Shown: positions 50,037 to 59,562, counted from the stretch's first letter. The stretch: DNA of 64,000 nt from Enterococcus_C asini_A (GCF_031928785.1 NZ_JARQAL010000007.1); one strand, 5' to 3'. Made by a program: numbers and translations. The notes: generated by a model from the sequence alone, not told the origin.

Positions 50037-52364
50037 TTACGTTTGGTCTTGCTCTGTGCCTTCTGCGTTATTGCCATTTCCTTGATTGTTGCCTTGGTCT
50101 GGCGGTGTGCTAGAAGAAGTAGGTGGGTCACTACTTGGCGTGGTACTACTTTCCGGAGTAGACTCACTTGGCGTAGTGCTGCTTGGTGTGGTACTACTTT
50201 CCGGTGTTGTCGTGCTTTCTGGAATCGACTGGGTAGTAGAAGTCTCACTTGTGATGCTTTCTACCGTACTAGAACTAGAAGGAACTGACACGCTACTCGA
50301 ACTTGGCACCACCGAAGATTCTACTGTTGGCGCCACATAGGTATCTTTCCAGTAAAGCTCATTGCCTACTTTAATCAAGTCATTTGGCATTTCCCAATCG
50401 GTAACCGTACTGTTGCGAGTCACGTATTGCATCAATTCCCGATAGACATCTGAGGCTACCATATTGGAAAGTTCAGTGACCGGCGTCATATGGTCATTAT
50501 AGCCAGTCCAGACAGCTAATGAGTAATCGGGGGTATAGCCGGCAAAGGTTACATCTGGGGAAATATTATCCAAATTGCCTAGTGTGGCCATATCCGCATC
50601 GGAATAATTGGAAGTCCCGGTTTTCCCAGCCTGAATTAAGCCAGAAATTTGGGCATTGGTTCCGGTACCTTGAGTGATTACATCTTTTAGCACATCCGTC
50701 ACCATATAAGCAGTCCCGGCTTCCATGGCTTTGGTGCCGTCAGGATTAAATTCATCGTAGGAACCATCTTGGTAGACGATTTTTGAAATGTACATCGGTT
50801 TGTAATACGTGCCGCCATTGGCAAAAGCACTGTAAGCTGCTGCCATTTTTTCAGAAGAAGCACCGTATTTCGTACCTTCTTGAGTCGTATTGCTGGAAAT
50901 TGCATTGCTGATTTCCATATTGGCGTATTCAATGCCTAATGATTTTAAGAAGGCTTGGGATTTCTCCACGCCAACTTCATCTAAGAGTTTGACTGCCGGC
51001 ACATTTCGCGATTGGCTTAAAGCCGTGCGTAATGAGATATTGCCCATGTATTTCATGTCCCAGTTGTTCACTTGGATGTTTGTACCGGGATAGGTATAAG
51101 GTTCATCCTCAATCCGAGCACCGGTGGAGTCTTTTAAGTATTCAAAAGCCGGCCCGTAATCGGTAATCGGCTTCATGGTAGAACCAAAATCCCGAGAAGT
51201 GTTGACTGCTAAATTATTGCCTAACACTACAGAAGCATCAATATTACGCCCCCCGATTTGAGCGGTCACTTTTCCGGTTTTCGCATCCATTAATGTTGCA
51301 GCAACCTGCATCTCGCTATCAGGGTAGGCGACATAATTCGCTGTATTGACGATATCGTACAGGCGATTTTGGGCATCTAAGTCCAAGTTGGTGTAGACTT
51401 CCAAACCATCAGTGTAAACATTTTTGCCGGTTAATTCTTTGACTTGCTGGATTACTTCATTGACGTAGCCGTCGTATTTGACCCAGTTTTGGACAGAGTT
51501 GGTAAACTCGATTAAGCCATCGGTAATCGGAGTGTCTATGGCTGCTTTGTATTCCGCATCGGTGATTTTTTTATTTTCTTTCATGGTATATAAAACGATG
51601 TCTCGCCGTTCTTTGGCTAAATCAGGATTTTTATAAGGATCATAAGTTTCTGGTGCTTGGGGCATTCCGGCAATTAAAGCGGTTTGAGCCAAGTTTAGTT
51701 CACTGAGACTTTTGCCAAAATAAGCTTGGGAGGCTGTCTCCATACCTGAAATCCCGTTAGACATGTAGACTTTGTTAATGTAATAAGTCAAAATTTCTTG
51801 TTTCGATTTTTGTTTTTCCAGTTGAATGGCCATCCACGCTTCTTGGGCTTTTCGCTTTAAGGTTTGGTCACTGGCTTTGGTGGAGAAGAAGGAAAGCTTG
51901 ATTAACTGTTGAGTTAAGGTGGAGCCTCCTTGAGTGGTATCACTTTTTAAATTCGAGACTGCCGAGCCAATAATCCGAATCGGATCGATCCCGATATGTT
52001 TGTAAAAACGTTTGTCTTCCACTGAAACAATGGCGTCTTCCAAAAGTTGTGGCACTTCTTGAGGCGTAATGGTTTCTCTACGCTCAGTACCTAATTCCGC
52101 ATAGCTTTCGCCGTTTGAAGCCAATAGGGTAGAAGAAATGGCAGATTCTAAACTGGTTTCATCAATTTTCGGTGCATCTTTGGCATAGTACCAGAAAAGG
52201 CCGACGCCACCTAAAAACAGCAACATGCCCAAGATAAAAAGACTGGCGAAAATGCGAAAAATGATGGTACCCGCTGAACGTTTTTTCTTTGTCTTAGGTT
52301 TTTTCGGTGCTTGTTTATTGGTTTTTTTATTTCGGTTAGCTCTTGAAGGGGTATTCGTTGTCAT
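50037..52364 (-). CDS. pbp1A: Class A penicillin-binding protein 1A
   Basis: 775 residues from ATG 52364 (MTTNTPSRANRNKKTNKQAP), 7 or so bases after AAAAGGAG. Basic cytoplasmic tail, one membrane helix (about 40-62), GT51 transglycosylase with EDKRFYKHIGID and GGSTLTQQL, then transpeptidase motifs STMK, SRN and KTGTS. The last 90 residues are a Ser/Thr/Pro/Glu-rich low-complexity tail ending in an Asn/Gly stretch. It polymerises and crosslinks peptidoglycan. The start overlaps the recU end by 29 bases, as the recU-ponA pair in Bacillus. Confidence 0.95.
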   Translation of the reverse strand: MTTNTPSRANRNKKTNKQAPKKPKTKKKRSAGTIIFRIFASLFILGMLLFLGGVGLFWYYAKDAPKIDETSLESAISSTLLASNGESYAELGTERRETITPQEVPQLLEDAIVSVEDKRFYKHIGIDPIRIIGSAVSNLKSDTTQGGSTLTQQLIKLSFFSTKASDQTLKRKAQEAWMAIQLEKQKSKQEILTYYINKVYMSNGISGMETASQAYFGKSLSELNLAQTALIAGMPQAPETYDPYKNPDLAKERRDIVLYTMKENKKITDAEYKAAIDTPITDGLIEFTNSVQNWVKYDGYVNEVIQQVKELTGKNVYTDGLEVYTNLDLDAQNRLYDIVNTANYVAYPDSEMQVAATLMDAKTGKVTAQIGGRNIDASVVLGNNLAVNTSRDFGSTMKPITDYGPAFEYLKDSTGARIEDEPYTYPGTNIQVNNWDMKYMGNISLRTALSQSRNVPAVKLLDEVGVEKSQAFLKSLGIEYANMEISNAISSNTTQEGTKYGASSEKMAAAYSAFANGGTYYKPMYISKIVYQDGSYDEFNPDGTKAMEAGTAYMVTDVLKDVITQGTGTNAQISGLIQAGKTGTSNYSDADMATLGNLDNISPDVTFAGYTPDYSLAVWTGYNDHMTPVTELSNMVASDVYRELMQYVTRNSTVTDWEMPNDLIKVGNELYWKDTYVAPTVESSVVPSSSSVSVPSSSSTVESITSETSTTQSIPESTTTPESSTTPSSTTPSESTPESSTTPSSDPPTSSSTPPDQGNNQGNGNNAEGTEQDQT

Positions 52365-53028
52365 AATCCTGCTCCTTTTTGGCAAAGTAAGTATCTAAGG
52401 CGGTCAAATAAGGGATTCTTGGAGCGATGCCCAAAGAAATCTCAATACTTTCGGCTTCAATAGTAGTCAATGGGATTGATTTTTTGTTGGTGATGTTTTG
52501 CTCTTGCCAGTGGCGGCTTAATATTGCGCTATCCATAAAAAAACAACGCTGCAACTGAGAAAACCACAAGAGAACAAAGGCCACGCCACCTTGGTTACGA
52601 CAAGCATCCATATGGGTAATCTGGTGTTGGTGAAAGTTTTTCAACGGAAATGAGGTCTTGTTTTTGGTTTCTTTGGCCTCAAAATCCACATAGTACCCTT
52701 TATAAACCCCGTTGTAGTCAGTAGTGGAAGCCTCTTTAAAATAAGCTTCTTTAATTACTGCGGCACTTCTTTTAGGATAATCCACTTGGACGATTTGAAT
52801 CGGGGTAGGCTTTTTATGAATCACTGCAATATTGCGGCTTAAATAATAGGCATTGCTGTCATTAATGGCTTCTTCAAAACGCATACCGCGATTGGCGAAG
52901 CTGGCATTTTTATCCGCTGCTTTTAGATTGGAAACAGACTTCCTGCCTTTGATAGTCGGTGCTTGTTTTAGGGACTTTTTCGTTATATCATCGACATAAA
53001 GGCGTCCGTCGGGATAGTTGAAAACCAT
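52336..53028 (-). CDS. recU: Holliday junction resolvase RecU
   Basis: 230 residues, ATG 53028 after AGGAG. Motifs FANRGMRFEEAINDSNAYYL, IAVIHKKPTPIQIVQVDYP, TDYNGVYKGYYVDFEAKETKNKTSFP (metal-binding Asp, Glu and Lys of the nuclease) are typical. It is somewhat longer than the usual 200-210 because of a basic N-terminal extension. It cuts Holliday junctions in recombination and chromosome segregation. A TATAAT box lies at 53050-53055 on the minus strand just upstream, giving a very short leader. Confidence 0.95.
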   Translation of the reverse strand: MVFNYPDGRLYVDDITKKSLKQAPTIKGRKSVSNLKAADKNASFANRGMRFEEAINDSNAYYLSRNIAVIHKKPTPIQIVQVDYPKRSAAVIKEAYFKEASTTDYNGVYKGYYVDFEAKETKNKTSFPLKNFHQHQITHMDACRNQGGVAFVLLWFSQLQRCFFMDSAILSRHWQEQNITNKKSIPLTTIEAESIEISLGIAPRIPYLTALDTYFAKKEQDYDNEYPFKS

Positions 53029-53086
53029 GAAATCACACTCCTACCGGGCTATTATACCAAAATCTGCTAGGGAAAGGAAAAAAACC

Positions 53087-53635
53087 GTGAATGATGGAAT
53101 CAAAACCCTGTTTGTCACCGGCTACAGAAGTTACGAAATGGGTGTTTTTAAAGAGGATGACCCGAAAGTTGCAGTTATTAAGAATGTCCTAAAGAAGCGT
53201 TTAATCGACTATTTAGAAGCAGGTTTGGAGTGGATTTTAGTTGGGGGAAATCTAGGGGTAGAAATTTGGGCGGCCCAAGTAGCCTTGGAGCTTAAAGGCG
53301 AATACCCAGATTTAAAAGTGGCTGTGATCTTTCCGTTTTTAGAATTTGGCAGCCAGTGGAAGGAAAACAATCAAGCTTTGTTACAAGGGGTAAAAAACCA
53401 AGTAGACTTTGTGGAAGCAACCAGTCATCAATCATATGAAAATCCTCAACAGTTACGAAACCATACGAATTTTTTATTGGCCCATACCGGGGGTGTTTTA
53501 TTGGTTTACGATGAAGAGTTTCCTGGAAAAAGTCAGTACTTCTTAAAAGATGCTCAAAAATTTTCCACAGAAAATGCTTATCAAATTGATAAAATTACGA
53601 TGGATGATCTACAAAATTCGATATTAGAAGGATAG
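53087..53635 (+). CDS. ypsA: YpsA-type SLOG-domain protein (DUF1273)
   Basis: 182 residues from GTG 53087, 8 bases after GGAAAGGA. TLFVTGYRSYEMGVF at the start, ILVGGNLGVEIWAAQVALEL near 60 and VIFPFLEFGSQW are the nucleotide-binding SLOG motifs of YpsA. In Bacillus and Staphylococcus YpsA influences cell division and acts near GpsB, encoded next here. Divergent from recU, cotranscription with gpsB is possible. Upstream in-frame sequence lacks a ribosome site and overlaps recU. Confidence 0.88.
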   Translation: MNDGIKTLFVTGYRSYEMGVFKEDDPKVAVIKNVLKKRLIDYLEAGLEWILVGGNLGVEIWAAQVALELKGEYPDLKVAVIFPFLEFGSQWKENNQALLQGVKNQVDFVEATSHQSYENPQQLRNHTNFLLAHTGGVLLVYDEEFPGKSQYFLKDAQKFSTENAYQIDKITMDDLQNSILEG

Positions 53636-53712
53636 TATTTGATTTCCCTGAGATTTTTGGATAGAATAGATAGGAAAGATTACTCTTTTGAAAAAGCTAA
53701 TGAGGTGTAAAC

Positions 53713-54189
53713 ATGGCAAATTTAAATTACAGTCCAAAAGATATTCTCCAACAAGAATTCAAAACCAAAATGCGGGGCTATGATCCGGTTGAAGTAGATG
53801 AATTTTTGGATAATGTCATCAAAGATTACGAAAGCTATAATAAAGAAATCCTAGGTTTGCAAGAAGATAACGACCGTTTGAAAGCCAAAGTGGCGGAATT
53901 GTCCAAAAATCAAAGTGCAACACCTACTCGCTCCACACAAGAAGCACCCAAGAGCCAAGTGGTAACAAACTTTGACATTTTGAAACGTTTGTCCAACTTG
54001 GAAAAAGAAGTTTTCGATAAGAAGCTCGATCAAGATACTACAACAGCACCGAATGTAGCTGCTGGTTCTGCCATTAATAGCGCCAATTATGTTGCAAAAG
54101 ATAAAGAAGTAGCAGAAGTAAAGGTTGAAGAAAAACCAGAAGTACCAGTTGAAACACCAGAAGACTTAGAAAAAACGCGTCAATTTTAA
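53713..54189 (+). CDS. gpsB: Cell division regulator GpsB
   Basis: 158 residues, ATG 53713 after AATGAGGTG. N-terminal DivIVA-like coiled-coil: YSPKDILQQEFKTKMRGYDPVEVDEFLDNVIKDYE; the C-terminal trimer segment NFDILKRLSNLEKEVF follows a Gln/Ser/Thr linker near 97. A further 40-residue acidic tail (VEVKVEEKPEVPVETPED) makes it longer than Bacillus GpsB (about 98). It is a membrane-associated adaptor that brings penicillin-binding proteins such as PBP1A to division sites. Confidence 0.94.
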   Translation: MANLNYSPKDILQQEFKTKMRGYDPVEVDEFLDNVIKDYESYNKEILGLQEDNDRLKAKVAELSKNQSATPTRSTQEAPKSQVVTNFDILKRLSNLEKEVFDKKLDQDTTTAPNVAAGSAINSANYVAKDKEVAEVKVEEKPEVPVETPEDLEKTRQF

Positions 54190-54196
54190 AAGGTAA

Positions 54197-54586
54197 GACA
54201 CTGTGATTTTCGGGCAATCGCGGGCCGGCTAACCGGTCTGAGGAAAGTCCATGCTCGCACCGGCTGTGATGCCGGTAGTGTTCGTGCCTGGCGAAACCAT
54301 AAGCCAGGGTACCGAGTGATCGGTAACGGCAGGAAAAACACCCTAAAACTTCGGTCATGGGCTAGTATCCTTGAAAGTGCCACAGTGACGAAGCGTCCTT
54401 GGAAACAATGACGGTGGAACGCGGTAAACCCCTCGAGCGAGCAACCCAAACAATGGTAGGGGCGCTTCTTTGACGGAATCAAACGAATACAAGAAGGCAA
54501 GCAATTGCAGATAGATGATTGCCCAAGGAATCTTTGACCTGAAAGATTCTTGGACAGAACATGGCTTATAGAAAATCACAGTCTTT
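54197..54586 (+). ncRNA. rnpB: RNase P RNA, class B
   Basis: The terminal P1 helix pairs ACTGTGATTTTC (54200-54211) with GAAAATCACAGT (54571-54582). The P4 core appears as GAGGAAAGTCCATGCTCGC (5' half, about 54240-54258) and ACAGAACATGGCTTA (3' half, about 54555-54569). The size of about 390 nt and the absence of type A helices fit the Bacillus-type class B. It is the catalytic subunit that trims tRNA 5' ends. Position after gpsB is as in Bacillus and other enterococci. Confidence 0.95.
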
Positions 54587-54597
54587 CAGGAGGAATG

Positions 54598-54648
54598 ACA
54601 GGCTCATAATTGTTTTGTGTAAACGAAACGATTATGAGCCTGTTTTCA
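54598..54648 (+). terminator. Terminator of rnpB
   Basis: ACAGGCTCATAAT pairs with ATTATGAGCCTGT across a 20-nt loop; TTTT follows. Confidence 0.8.
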
Positions 54649-54724
54649 CGAGACCATTCAAGGATTGCTTGTTTTGTAACCAAGCAGTTCTTTTAAACAA
54701 ATTTGCAAAAAAGAAGGGAACAAG

Positions 54725-55897
54725 ATGGATAAAAATCAACAATTTTCAGTCATTGCCACTGCCGCAGCAGGCCTAGAAGCCCTAGTAGGCAAAGAATTAC
54801 GAGACTTAGGAATTGCCTGTCAAGTAGAAAATGGTCGGGCACGCTTTAAAGGCACCATGGCAGAAATTGCCAAAGCCAATTTATGGTTGCGCACTGCCGA
54901 CCGAATTAAAATCGTCGTAGGAGAATTTGATGCGTTAACCTTTGATGAATTATTTGAACAAGTCAAAGGGTTGCCTTGGGAAGACTTTTTGCCGTTAGAT
55001 GCGGCATTTCCCGTAGCGGGCCGCTCGATTAAATCCAAGCTTTACAGTGTGCCGGATTGCCAAGCGATTACTAAAAAGGCGATTGTAGACCGGCTGCGGA
55101 CTTATTATCACCGCCCTGCCAGTGTGCCATTAGCGGAAACAGGGGCGTTATTTCAGTTAGAAGTTGCCCTTTTAAAAGATCACGTTATGATTACCTTGGA
55201 TACCACCGGGCCTAGTTTGTTTAAACGGGGCTATCGCTTGGAAAAAGGAGGCGCGCCTTTAAAAGAAAATATGGCCGCAGCCTTAGTTATGTTGACCAAT
55301 TGGCACCCAGATCGTCCCTTTGTGGATCCGGTTTGTGGCTCAGGTACATTGTGTATTGAAGCGGCTTTAATTGGCCACAATATCGCGCCAGGTTTTAATC
55401 GCAGTTTTGCCTGTGAAGACTGGGACTGGTTTTCTGATGAGGTCATGGAACAAGTTCGCCAAGAAGCAGAAGAAGTAGCCGATTATGATAAAGTATTAGA
55501 TATTTCGGGTTTTGACATTAGTGGGCCGATGATTGACGTAGCCCAAAAAAATGCCGAAGAAATTGGTTTAGGTGATTCCATCGTCTTTAAACAACAAGCA
55601 GTAAAAGATTTTAAAACTGAGAAAGAATATGGAGTGATTGTGGCGAACCCACCTTATGGCGAACGTCTAGGAGAAGCTGAAAGTGTCCGCGTTCTCTATC
55701 GTCAAATGGGGCAAGTCTTTAAACCACTGACTACTTGGAGCAAGTACATCTTAACTAGCGATTTGCAGTTTGAAGAATTTTACGGGGCGAAAGCTACTAA
55801 AAAACGCAAGCTTTATAACGGAGCCTTGCGTACCGACTTCTTCCAGTACTGGGGCACTAGACCACCGCGGAAAGCTCGGGAGACCAGCCATGAATGA
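54725..55897 (+). CDS. rlmL: THUMP-domain 23S rRNA guanine-N2-methyltransferase (RlmL/YpsC type)
   Basis: 390 residues, ATG 54725 after AAGAAGGG. N-terminal THUMP domain (LEALVGKELRDLGIACQVENGRARFKG), then a Rossmann methyltransferase with FVDPVCGSGTLCIEAAL near 200 and catalytic VANPPYGERLG near 305. It transfers methyl from SAM to a guanine in 23S rRNA; target position is inferred from E. coli RlmL, and this short form lacks the RlmK half. Overlaps the next gene by 8 bases. Confidence 0.9.
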   Translation: MDKNQQFSVIATAAAGLEALVGKELRDLGIACQVENGRARFKGTMAEIAKANLWLRTADRIKIVVGEFDALTFDELFEQVKGLPWEDFLPLDAAFPVAGRSIKSKLYSVPDCQAITKKAIVDRLRTYYHRPASVPLAETGALFQLEVALLKDHVMITLDTTGPSLFKRGYRLEKGGAPLKENMAAALVMLTNWHPDRPFVDPVCGSGTLCIEAALIGHNIAPGFNRSFACEDWDWFSDEVMEQVRQEAEEVADYDKVLDISGFDISGPMIDVAQKNAEEIGLGDSIVFKQQAVKDFKTEKEYGVIVANPPYGERLGEAESVRVLYRQMGQVFKPLTTWSKYILTSDLQFEEFYGAKATKKRKLYNGALRTDFFQYWGTRPPRKARETSHE

Positions 55898-56558
55898 GGA
55901 GCAATTGCAAACTGTCGCTACGAGAATAGTCGAAATTATTGACTATGCCAAAAAACACTTAGCTCATGATGGTAGCGGCCACGGTTTTGACCACGCCCAA
56001 CGTGTAGCTCATTTGGCGCAAAAAATTCTTTTAAACACAAAAGAAACCGTGGATGCTACGGTGGTCTTAGCAGCGTGTTACCTCCATGACACCATTGATG
56101 ACAAAGTGGTCGCCGATGTAGAGGGGGCCACGGAAGATTTACGGGAATTTTTGGAGACGCAAGGATTAAGCAGTGATCAAGTCTTGGAAATTTTGTTCAT
56201 TATTGACAATCTTTCATTTTCAAAACAGTACTTTGGCAATAGCTTGGAACTGCCGCTATCAGGTCAAATTGTTCAAGATGCGGATCGATTAGAAGCCTTA
56301 GGGGCCATGGGATTAATGCGTACTGCTTATTTTGGAGGCTACAGTGGACATCCTTTGTATGATCCGGCTATTAAGCCGAAAACTTTCACTTCAAAAGCCG
56401 AATATCGCCAAGGGACAACCGTGATTAACCACGTCTATGAAAAACTGTTTTTATTGGTGGATATGATGAACACAGCCTATGGCAAAGAAGAAGGTCAGCG
56501 CCGGAAAGCTTTCATGGAAGACTTTTTAAAAGAATTCTATCAAGAATGGGAAATTTGA
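55890..56558 (+). CDS. HD-domain phosphohydrolase
   Basis: 222 residues from ATG 55890 (MNEEQLQTVATRIVEIIDYA), preceded by GGGAG within the end of rlmL. Metal motifs HGFDHAQRVAHLA near 37-49, CYLHDTIDDK near 70 and VQDADRLEALGAMG near 134, as in YpgQ/YedJ-type pyrophosphohydrolases that cleave nucleoside triphosphates or related compounds. Translationally coupled to the methyltransferase gene. Confidence 0.88.
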   Translation: MNEEQLQTVATRIVEIIDYAKKHLAHDGSGHGFDHAQRVAHLAQKILLNTKETVDATVVLAACYLHDTIDDKVVADVEGATEDLREFLETQGLSSDQVLEILFIIDNLSFSKQYFGNSLELPLSGQIVQDADRLEALGAMGLMRTAYFGGYSGHPLYDPAIKPKTFTSKAEYRQGTTVINHVYEKLFLLVDMMNTAYGKEEGQRRKAFMEDFLKEFYQEWEI

Positions 56559-56635
56559 AGTTTTCTTAGGGTCAGGGGATATTATTTCTATTTTTCGACT
56601 TCATCTTCTATAATCGGGGTAGGGAGTTGAAGAAC

Positions 56636-56992
56636 ATGTATTATCAAAAAACATTTAAGGCCGAACAGATGGCCGCGGTTTTGGCCAATGTTTCCGAATG
56701 TTTTTTTATCATTCAAGGACACTTTGTAAATAAAGAATACCGAGTGGCAGTGTACAAATACGATCATGAATATTTTCTATTGCGGGACCATCGAATTTTC
56801 TTAAAAACCGCAAAGACCAAAGGCTGTGCAGCCGGTGATGAGGATGCGGTTTTAGCTTGTATTGAAGAAGCTTTGGAGGAAAATAAATATCTTTTAATTG
56901 ATAAATCCTACTTGCGCTTGGAATTGGATATTCTATCAAAGATGTCAAAACACAATGGCATTGATATCCAGTATTTTGAATTTTTTGATTAA
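56636..56992 (+). CDS. Hypothetical protein (118 aa)
   Basis: ATG 56636 is 9 bases after GGGAG; an in-frame TTG at 56627 overlaps less well. The protein is soluble, with strands in FFIIQGHFVNKEYRVAVYKY and helices in the C-terminal half (ACIEEALEENKYLLIDKSYL). I recognise no family. A terminator follows at once, so it is the end of a transcription unit that may include rlmL and the HD gene. Confidence 0.65.
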   Translation: MYYQKTFKAEQMAAVLANVSECFFIIQGHFVNKEYRVAVYKYDHEYFLLRDHRIFLKTAKTKGCAAGDEDAVLACIEEALEENKYLLIDKSYLRLELDILSKMSKHNGIDIQYFEFFD

Positions 56993-57028
56993 AAAAGAGG
57001 CCAGAGTGAAAGCTCTGACCCTTTTTTA
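56992..57028 (+). terminator. Terminator of the rlmL-HD-hypothetical unit
   Basis: AAAAGAGGCCAGAG pairs with CTCTGACCCTTTT with two mismatches, T run after. Confidence 0.8.
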
Positions 57029-57126
57029 TCGGCTGAGAGATAATGAGAATGTTACAAGAAAAAAATCCCGTACTACCAAGTCCAATTCGCTTTGGCTTCA
57101 CAAATTAGCGCATTTCAGAATAAGTC

Positions 57127-57163
57127 AAAACCGACACCTGATAAAGTGCATCCTGTGTCGGTT
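57127..57163 (-). terminator. Terminator of the small membrane protein gene
   Basis: AACCGACAC pairs with GTGTCGGTT over a 17-nt loop, followed by TTTTG on the minus strand. It lies about 95 bases beyond the stop. Confidence 0.55.
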
Positions 57164-57257
57164 CTGCTTTAATTTTCGAGAGTTAAACCAGTTTGTGCCA
57201 CCTTTCTCACGGTATAAGACTAGTTTTGAAAAGTGGGCTTTAATCATTTTTTTAGAA

Positions 57258-57581
57258 TTATGACGGATGGCGGATATCTTGAATTCGACGCCAGGCCCGA
57301 ATTAGATTTAAACCGACTAATAAAATGCCAATGACTAAGCCAATGTATAACGTCCACGTGGGAAAACCTAGCGCTGTGGTCACACTAGTCCAGCTTTTAT
57401 CAGCAGCCTCATGAAAGGCGTATTGCAATACTTGAAAGCAAAAAGCGGTCATAAAACCGGAAATAATAAATAAGACAAAACCGATATAATGGATTTCACT
57501 GCGCTTGCGAAAAATGGCAAAGCCTGCATAAAGAAGCAATAAGGCCCCAGGCACCCCGTAAGCAAAATATGGATTTAACAT
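57258..57581 (-). CDS. Small integral membrane protein, unknown
   Basis: 107 residues from ATG 57581 (MLNPYFAYGVPGALLLLYAG), 6 bases after GGGGGTG. Three predicted membrane helices: about 8-24, 35-55 and 78-98, with short charged ends (RRIQDIRHPS). No family recognised. It is a single gene on the minus strand, divergent from cshB. Confidence 0.65.
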   Translation of the reverse strand: MLNPYFAYGVPGALLLLYAGFAIFRKRSEIHYIGFVLFIISGFMTAFCFQVLQYAFHEAADKSWTSVTTALGFPTWTLYIGLVIGILLVGLNLIRAWRRIQDIRHPS

Positions 57582-57730
57582 AACCAACACACCCCCTATT
57601 GTCATGATACTTCATTTTTCCAAAATAAGAAAATATCCTGCCAAATCGGCTGAGAATAAAAGAAAATTCGCCAGTTTCCTGCAAATATGCTATAATGCCA
57701 AGGATTGCCAAAAGAAAGAAGGTGGAGCAA

Positions 57731-59083
57731 ATGACCTTTGAAACATTTGAATTCAAACCATTTATCCAAAAAGCTCTAAAGGAAATCGGCTTTAATCAAC
57801 CTACAGAAGTTCAACAGAGACTGATTCCTTTGATTCAAAAAAATAAAAGTGTTGTGGGCCAATCTCAAACTGGCACCGGGAAAACCCATACCTTTTTACT
57901 GCCTTTAATGGATCGCATCGATCCTGAAAAAAATGAAGTGCAAGTGGTGATTACTGCCCCCAGCCGGGAGTTAGCCACTCAGATTTACCAAGCGGCTAAA
58001 CAAATTGCGGACTATTCTGAACCCCTTATTCGCGTGACCAATTTTGTGGGTGGCACTGATAAAAAGCGTCAAATTGAACGCTTGAAACATCAGCAACCTC
58101 ACATTGTGGTAGGCACGCCTGGGCGAATTTTAGACTTATTAAATGAACAAGTCTTGCAAATCCATACCGCTCAAGCCTTTGTAGTGGATGAAGCGGATAT
58201 GACATTGGACATGGGCTTTTTGACAGAAGTGGATCAAATTGCCAGCCGTTTACCAGAAAAATTACAAATTCTAGTTTTTTCTGCTACGATTCCTGAAAAA
58301 CTACGGCCATTTTTGAAAAAATATATGGAGAATCCGATTATCGAGGAAATTAAGCCAAAAGCGGTGATTTCAGAGACCATTGACAACTGGTTGATTTCCA
58401 CCAAAGGCCGTAAATCGGAACAACAGATCTATCAACTCTTAACCATGGGGCAACCGTATTTGGCGATTGTCTTTGCCAATACGAAACAACGAGTGGATGA
58501 AATTACCGCTTACTTGAAGAATCAAGGCTTGAAAGTAGCCAAGATTCACGGCGATATCACCCCTCGTGAACGAAAACGAATCATGCGCCAAGTTCAAAAT
58601 ATGGACTATCAATATGTGGTTGCCACTGATTTGGCTGCCCGGGGGATCGACATTGAAGGCGTTTCTCATGTAATCAATGCAGAGTTACCTAGTGATTTGG
58701 AATTCTTTATTCACCGAGTGGGGCGGACTGGGCGTAACGGACTACCTGGGACGGCCATTACGTTATACGATCCATCTGATGAAGCAAGCATTATCGCCTT
58801 GGAAAAACTGGGCATTTCTTTTGAACCAAAAGAGATTAAAAATGGTGAAATCGTAGAAAGTTATGACCGGAATCGACGGAAAAAGCGGGAAAAATCCAAA
58901 GATGAATTGGATCCTACTTTAATCGGTTTGGTGAAAAAGAAGAAAAAGAAAATCAAACCAGGCTACAAGAAAAAAATCCAGCGGGCCGTGGACGATAGCA
59001 ATCGCCAAAAACGCAAAATCGAACGGCGCCAACAAACTCGTAGCGCGCGTAAACATAAGAAAAGTTCCCATGATGGAAACTAA
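57731..59083 (+). CDS. cshB: DEAD-box RNA helicase CshB
   Basis: 450 residues from ATG 57731 (MTFETFEFKPFIQKALKEIG); GGTGGAG lies 3 bases upstream. Q motif GFNQPTEVQ, Walker A SQTGTGKT, DEAD, SAT, then RecA-2 with ATDLAARGIDI and HRVGRTGRNG. The C-terminal 70 residues are very rich in Lys and Arg (KKKKKKIKPGYKKK), suited to RNA binding. It unwinds RNA, in relatives during cold adaptation and ribosome biogenesis. CshB rather than CshA is inferred from the short basic tail. Confidence 0.92.
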   Translation: MTFETFEFKPFIQKALKEIGFNQPTEVQQRLIPLIQKNKSVVGQSQTGTGKTHTFLLPLMDRIDPEKNEVQVVITAPSRELATQIYQAAKQIADYSEPLIRVTNFVGGTDKKRQIERLKHQQPHIVVGTPGRILDLLNEQVLQIHTAQAFVVDEADMTLDMGFLTEVDQIASRLPEKLQILVFSATIPEKLRPFLKKYMENPIIEEIKPKAVISETIDNWLISTKGRKSEQQIYQLLTMGQPYLAIVFANTKQRVDEITAYLKNQGLKVAKIHGDITPRERKRIMRQVQNMDYQYVVATDLAARGIDIEGVSHVINAELPSDLEFFIHRVGRTGRNGLPGTAITLYDPSDEASIIALEKLGISFEPKEIKNGEIVESYDRNRRKKREKSKDELDPTLIGLVKKKKKKIKPGYKKKIQRAVDDSNRQKRKIERRQQTRSARKHKKSSHDGN

Positions 59084-59123
59084 AAAAGAAGGTCAGGACT
59101 TTTATGTCTTGGCCTTCTTTTTA
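59083..59123. terminator. Bidirectional terminator of cshB and the GNAT gene
   Basis: AAAAAGAAGGTCAGGAC pairs with GTCTTGGCCTTCTTTTT with two mismatches, between convergent genes. Confidence 0.85.
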
Positions 59124-59124
59124 C

Positions 59125-59562
59125 TTAAAAATCTTTCTGCATGTTCACACATTTAATCCCATCTTCTAAAAAACTCTTGCCAAACGCTTGGTAACCGAGC
59201 TTTTCATAAAACGCTTTGGCACTCCATTCTGCGGATAAAATACTCCCTTTGTACCCGTCTTTTTTTCCTTGACGTTCGTAATCGGTTAGTAATTGGCGAC
59301 CGATTCCTTTTCTTCGGTACTCTTTGGCGACACAAAAACGATCTGGTCGAATCAAATCTGGCTGTTTTTCATCTGCTTGGTAGCGAATCGTGGCAATGGG
59401 AAGGCAATCATCAAAAATCACAAAGTAAGGGGGGCTTTTGGCATCTATTTCATCAAATTCCAAGTGGGCCGGAATATTTTGTTCTAAGACAAAAACTTGG
59501 TAACGTAAGGTGAATGCGGCTGCCTGCAATGAAATTTCCTTGCCGAATACTTGTCTTTTCAT
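59125..59562 (-). CDS. GNAT-family N-acetyltransferase (ElaA-like)
   Basis: 145 residues from ATG 59562 (MKRQVFGKEISLQAAAFTLR), after AAAGGAG. N-terminal RYQVFVLEQNIPAHLEFDEIDA and the acetyl-CoA loop EYRRKGIGRQLLTDYE near 90-105, ending in AFYEKLGYQAFGKSFLEDGI. Similar to ElaA/YjcF-type acetyltransferases of unknown substrate. The upstream in-frame extension lacks a ribosome site. Confidence 0.85.
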   Translation of the reverse strand: MKRQVFGKEISLQAAAFTLRYQVFVLEQNIPAHLEFDEIDAKSPPYFVIFDDCLPIATIRYQADEKQPDLIRPDRFCVAKEYRRKGIGRQLLTDYERQGKKDGYKGSILSAEWSAKAFYEKLGYQAFGKSFLEDGIKCVNMQKDF

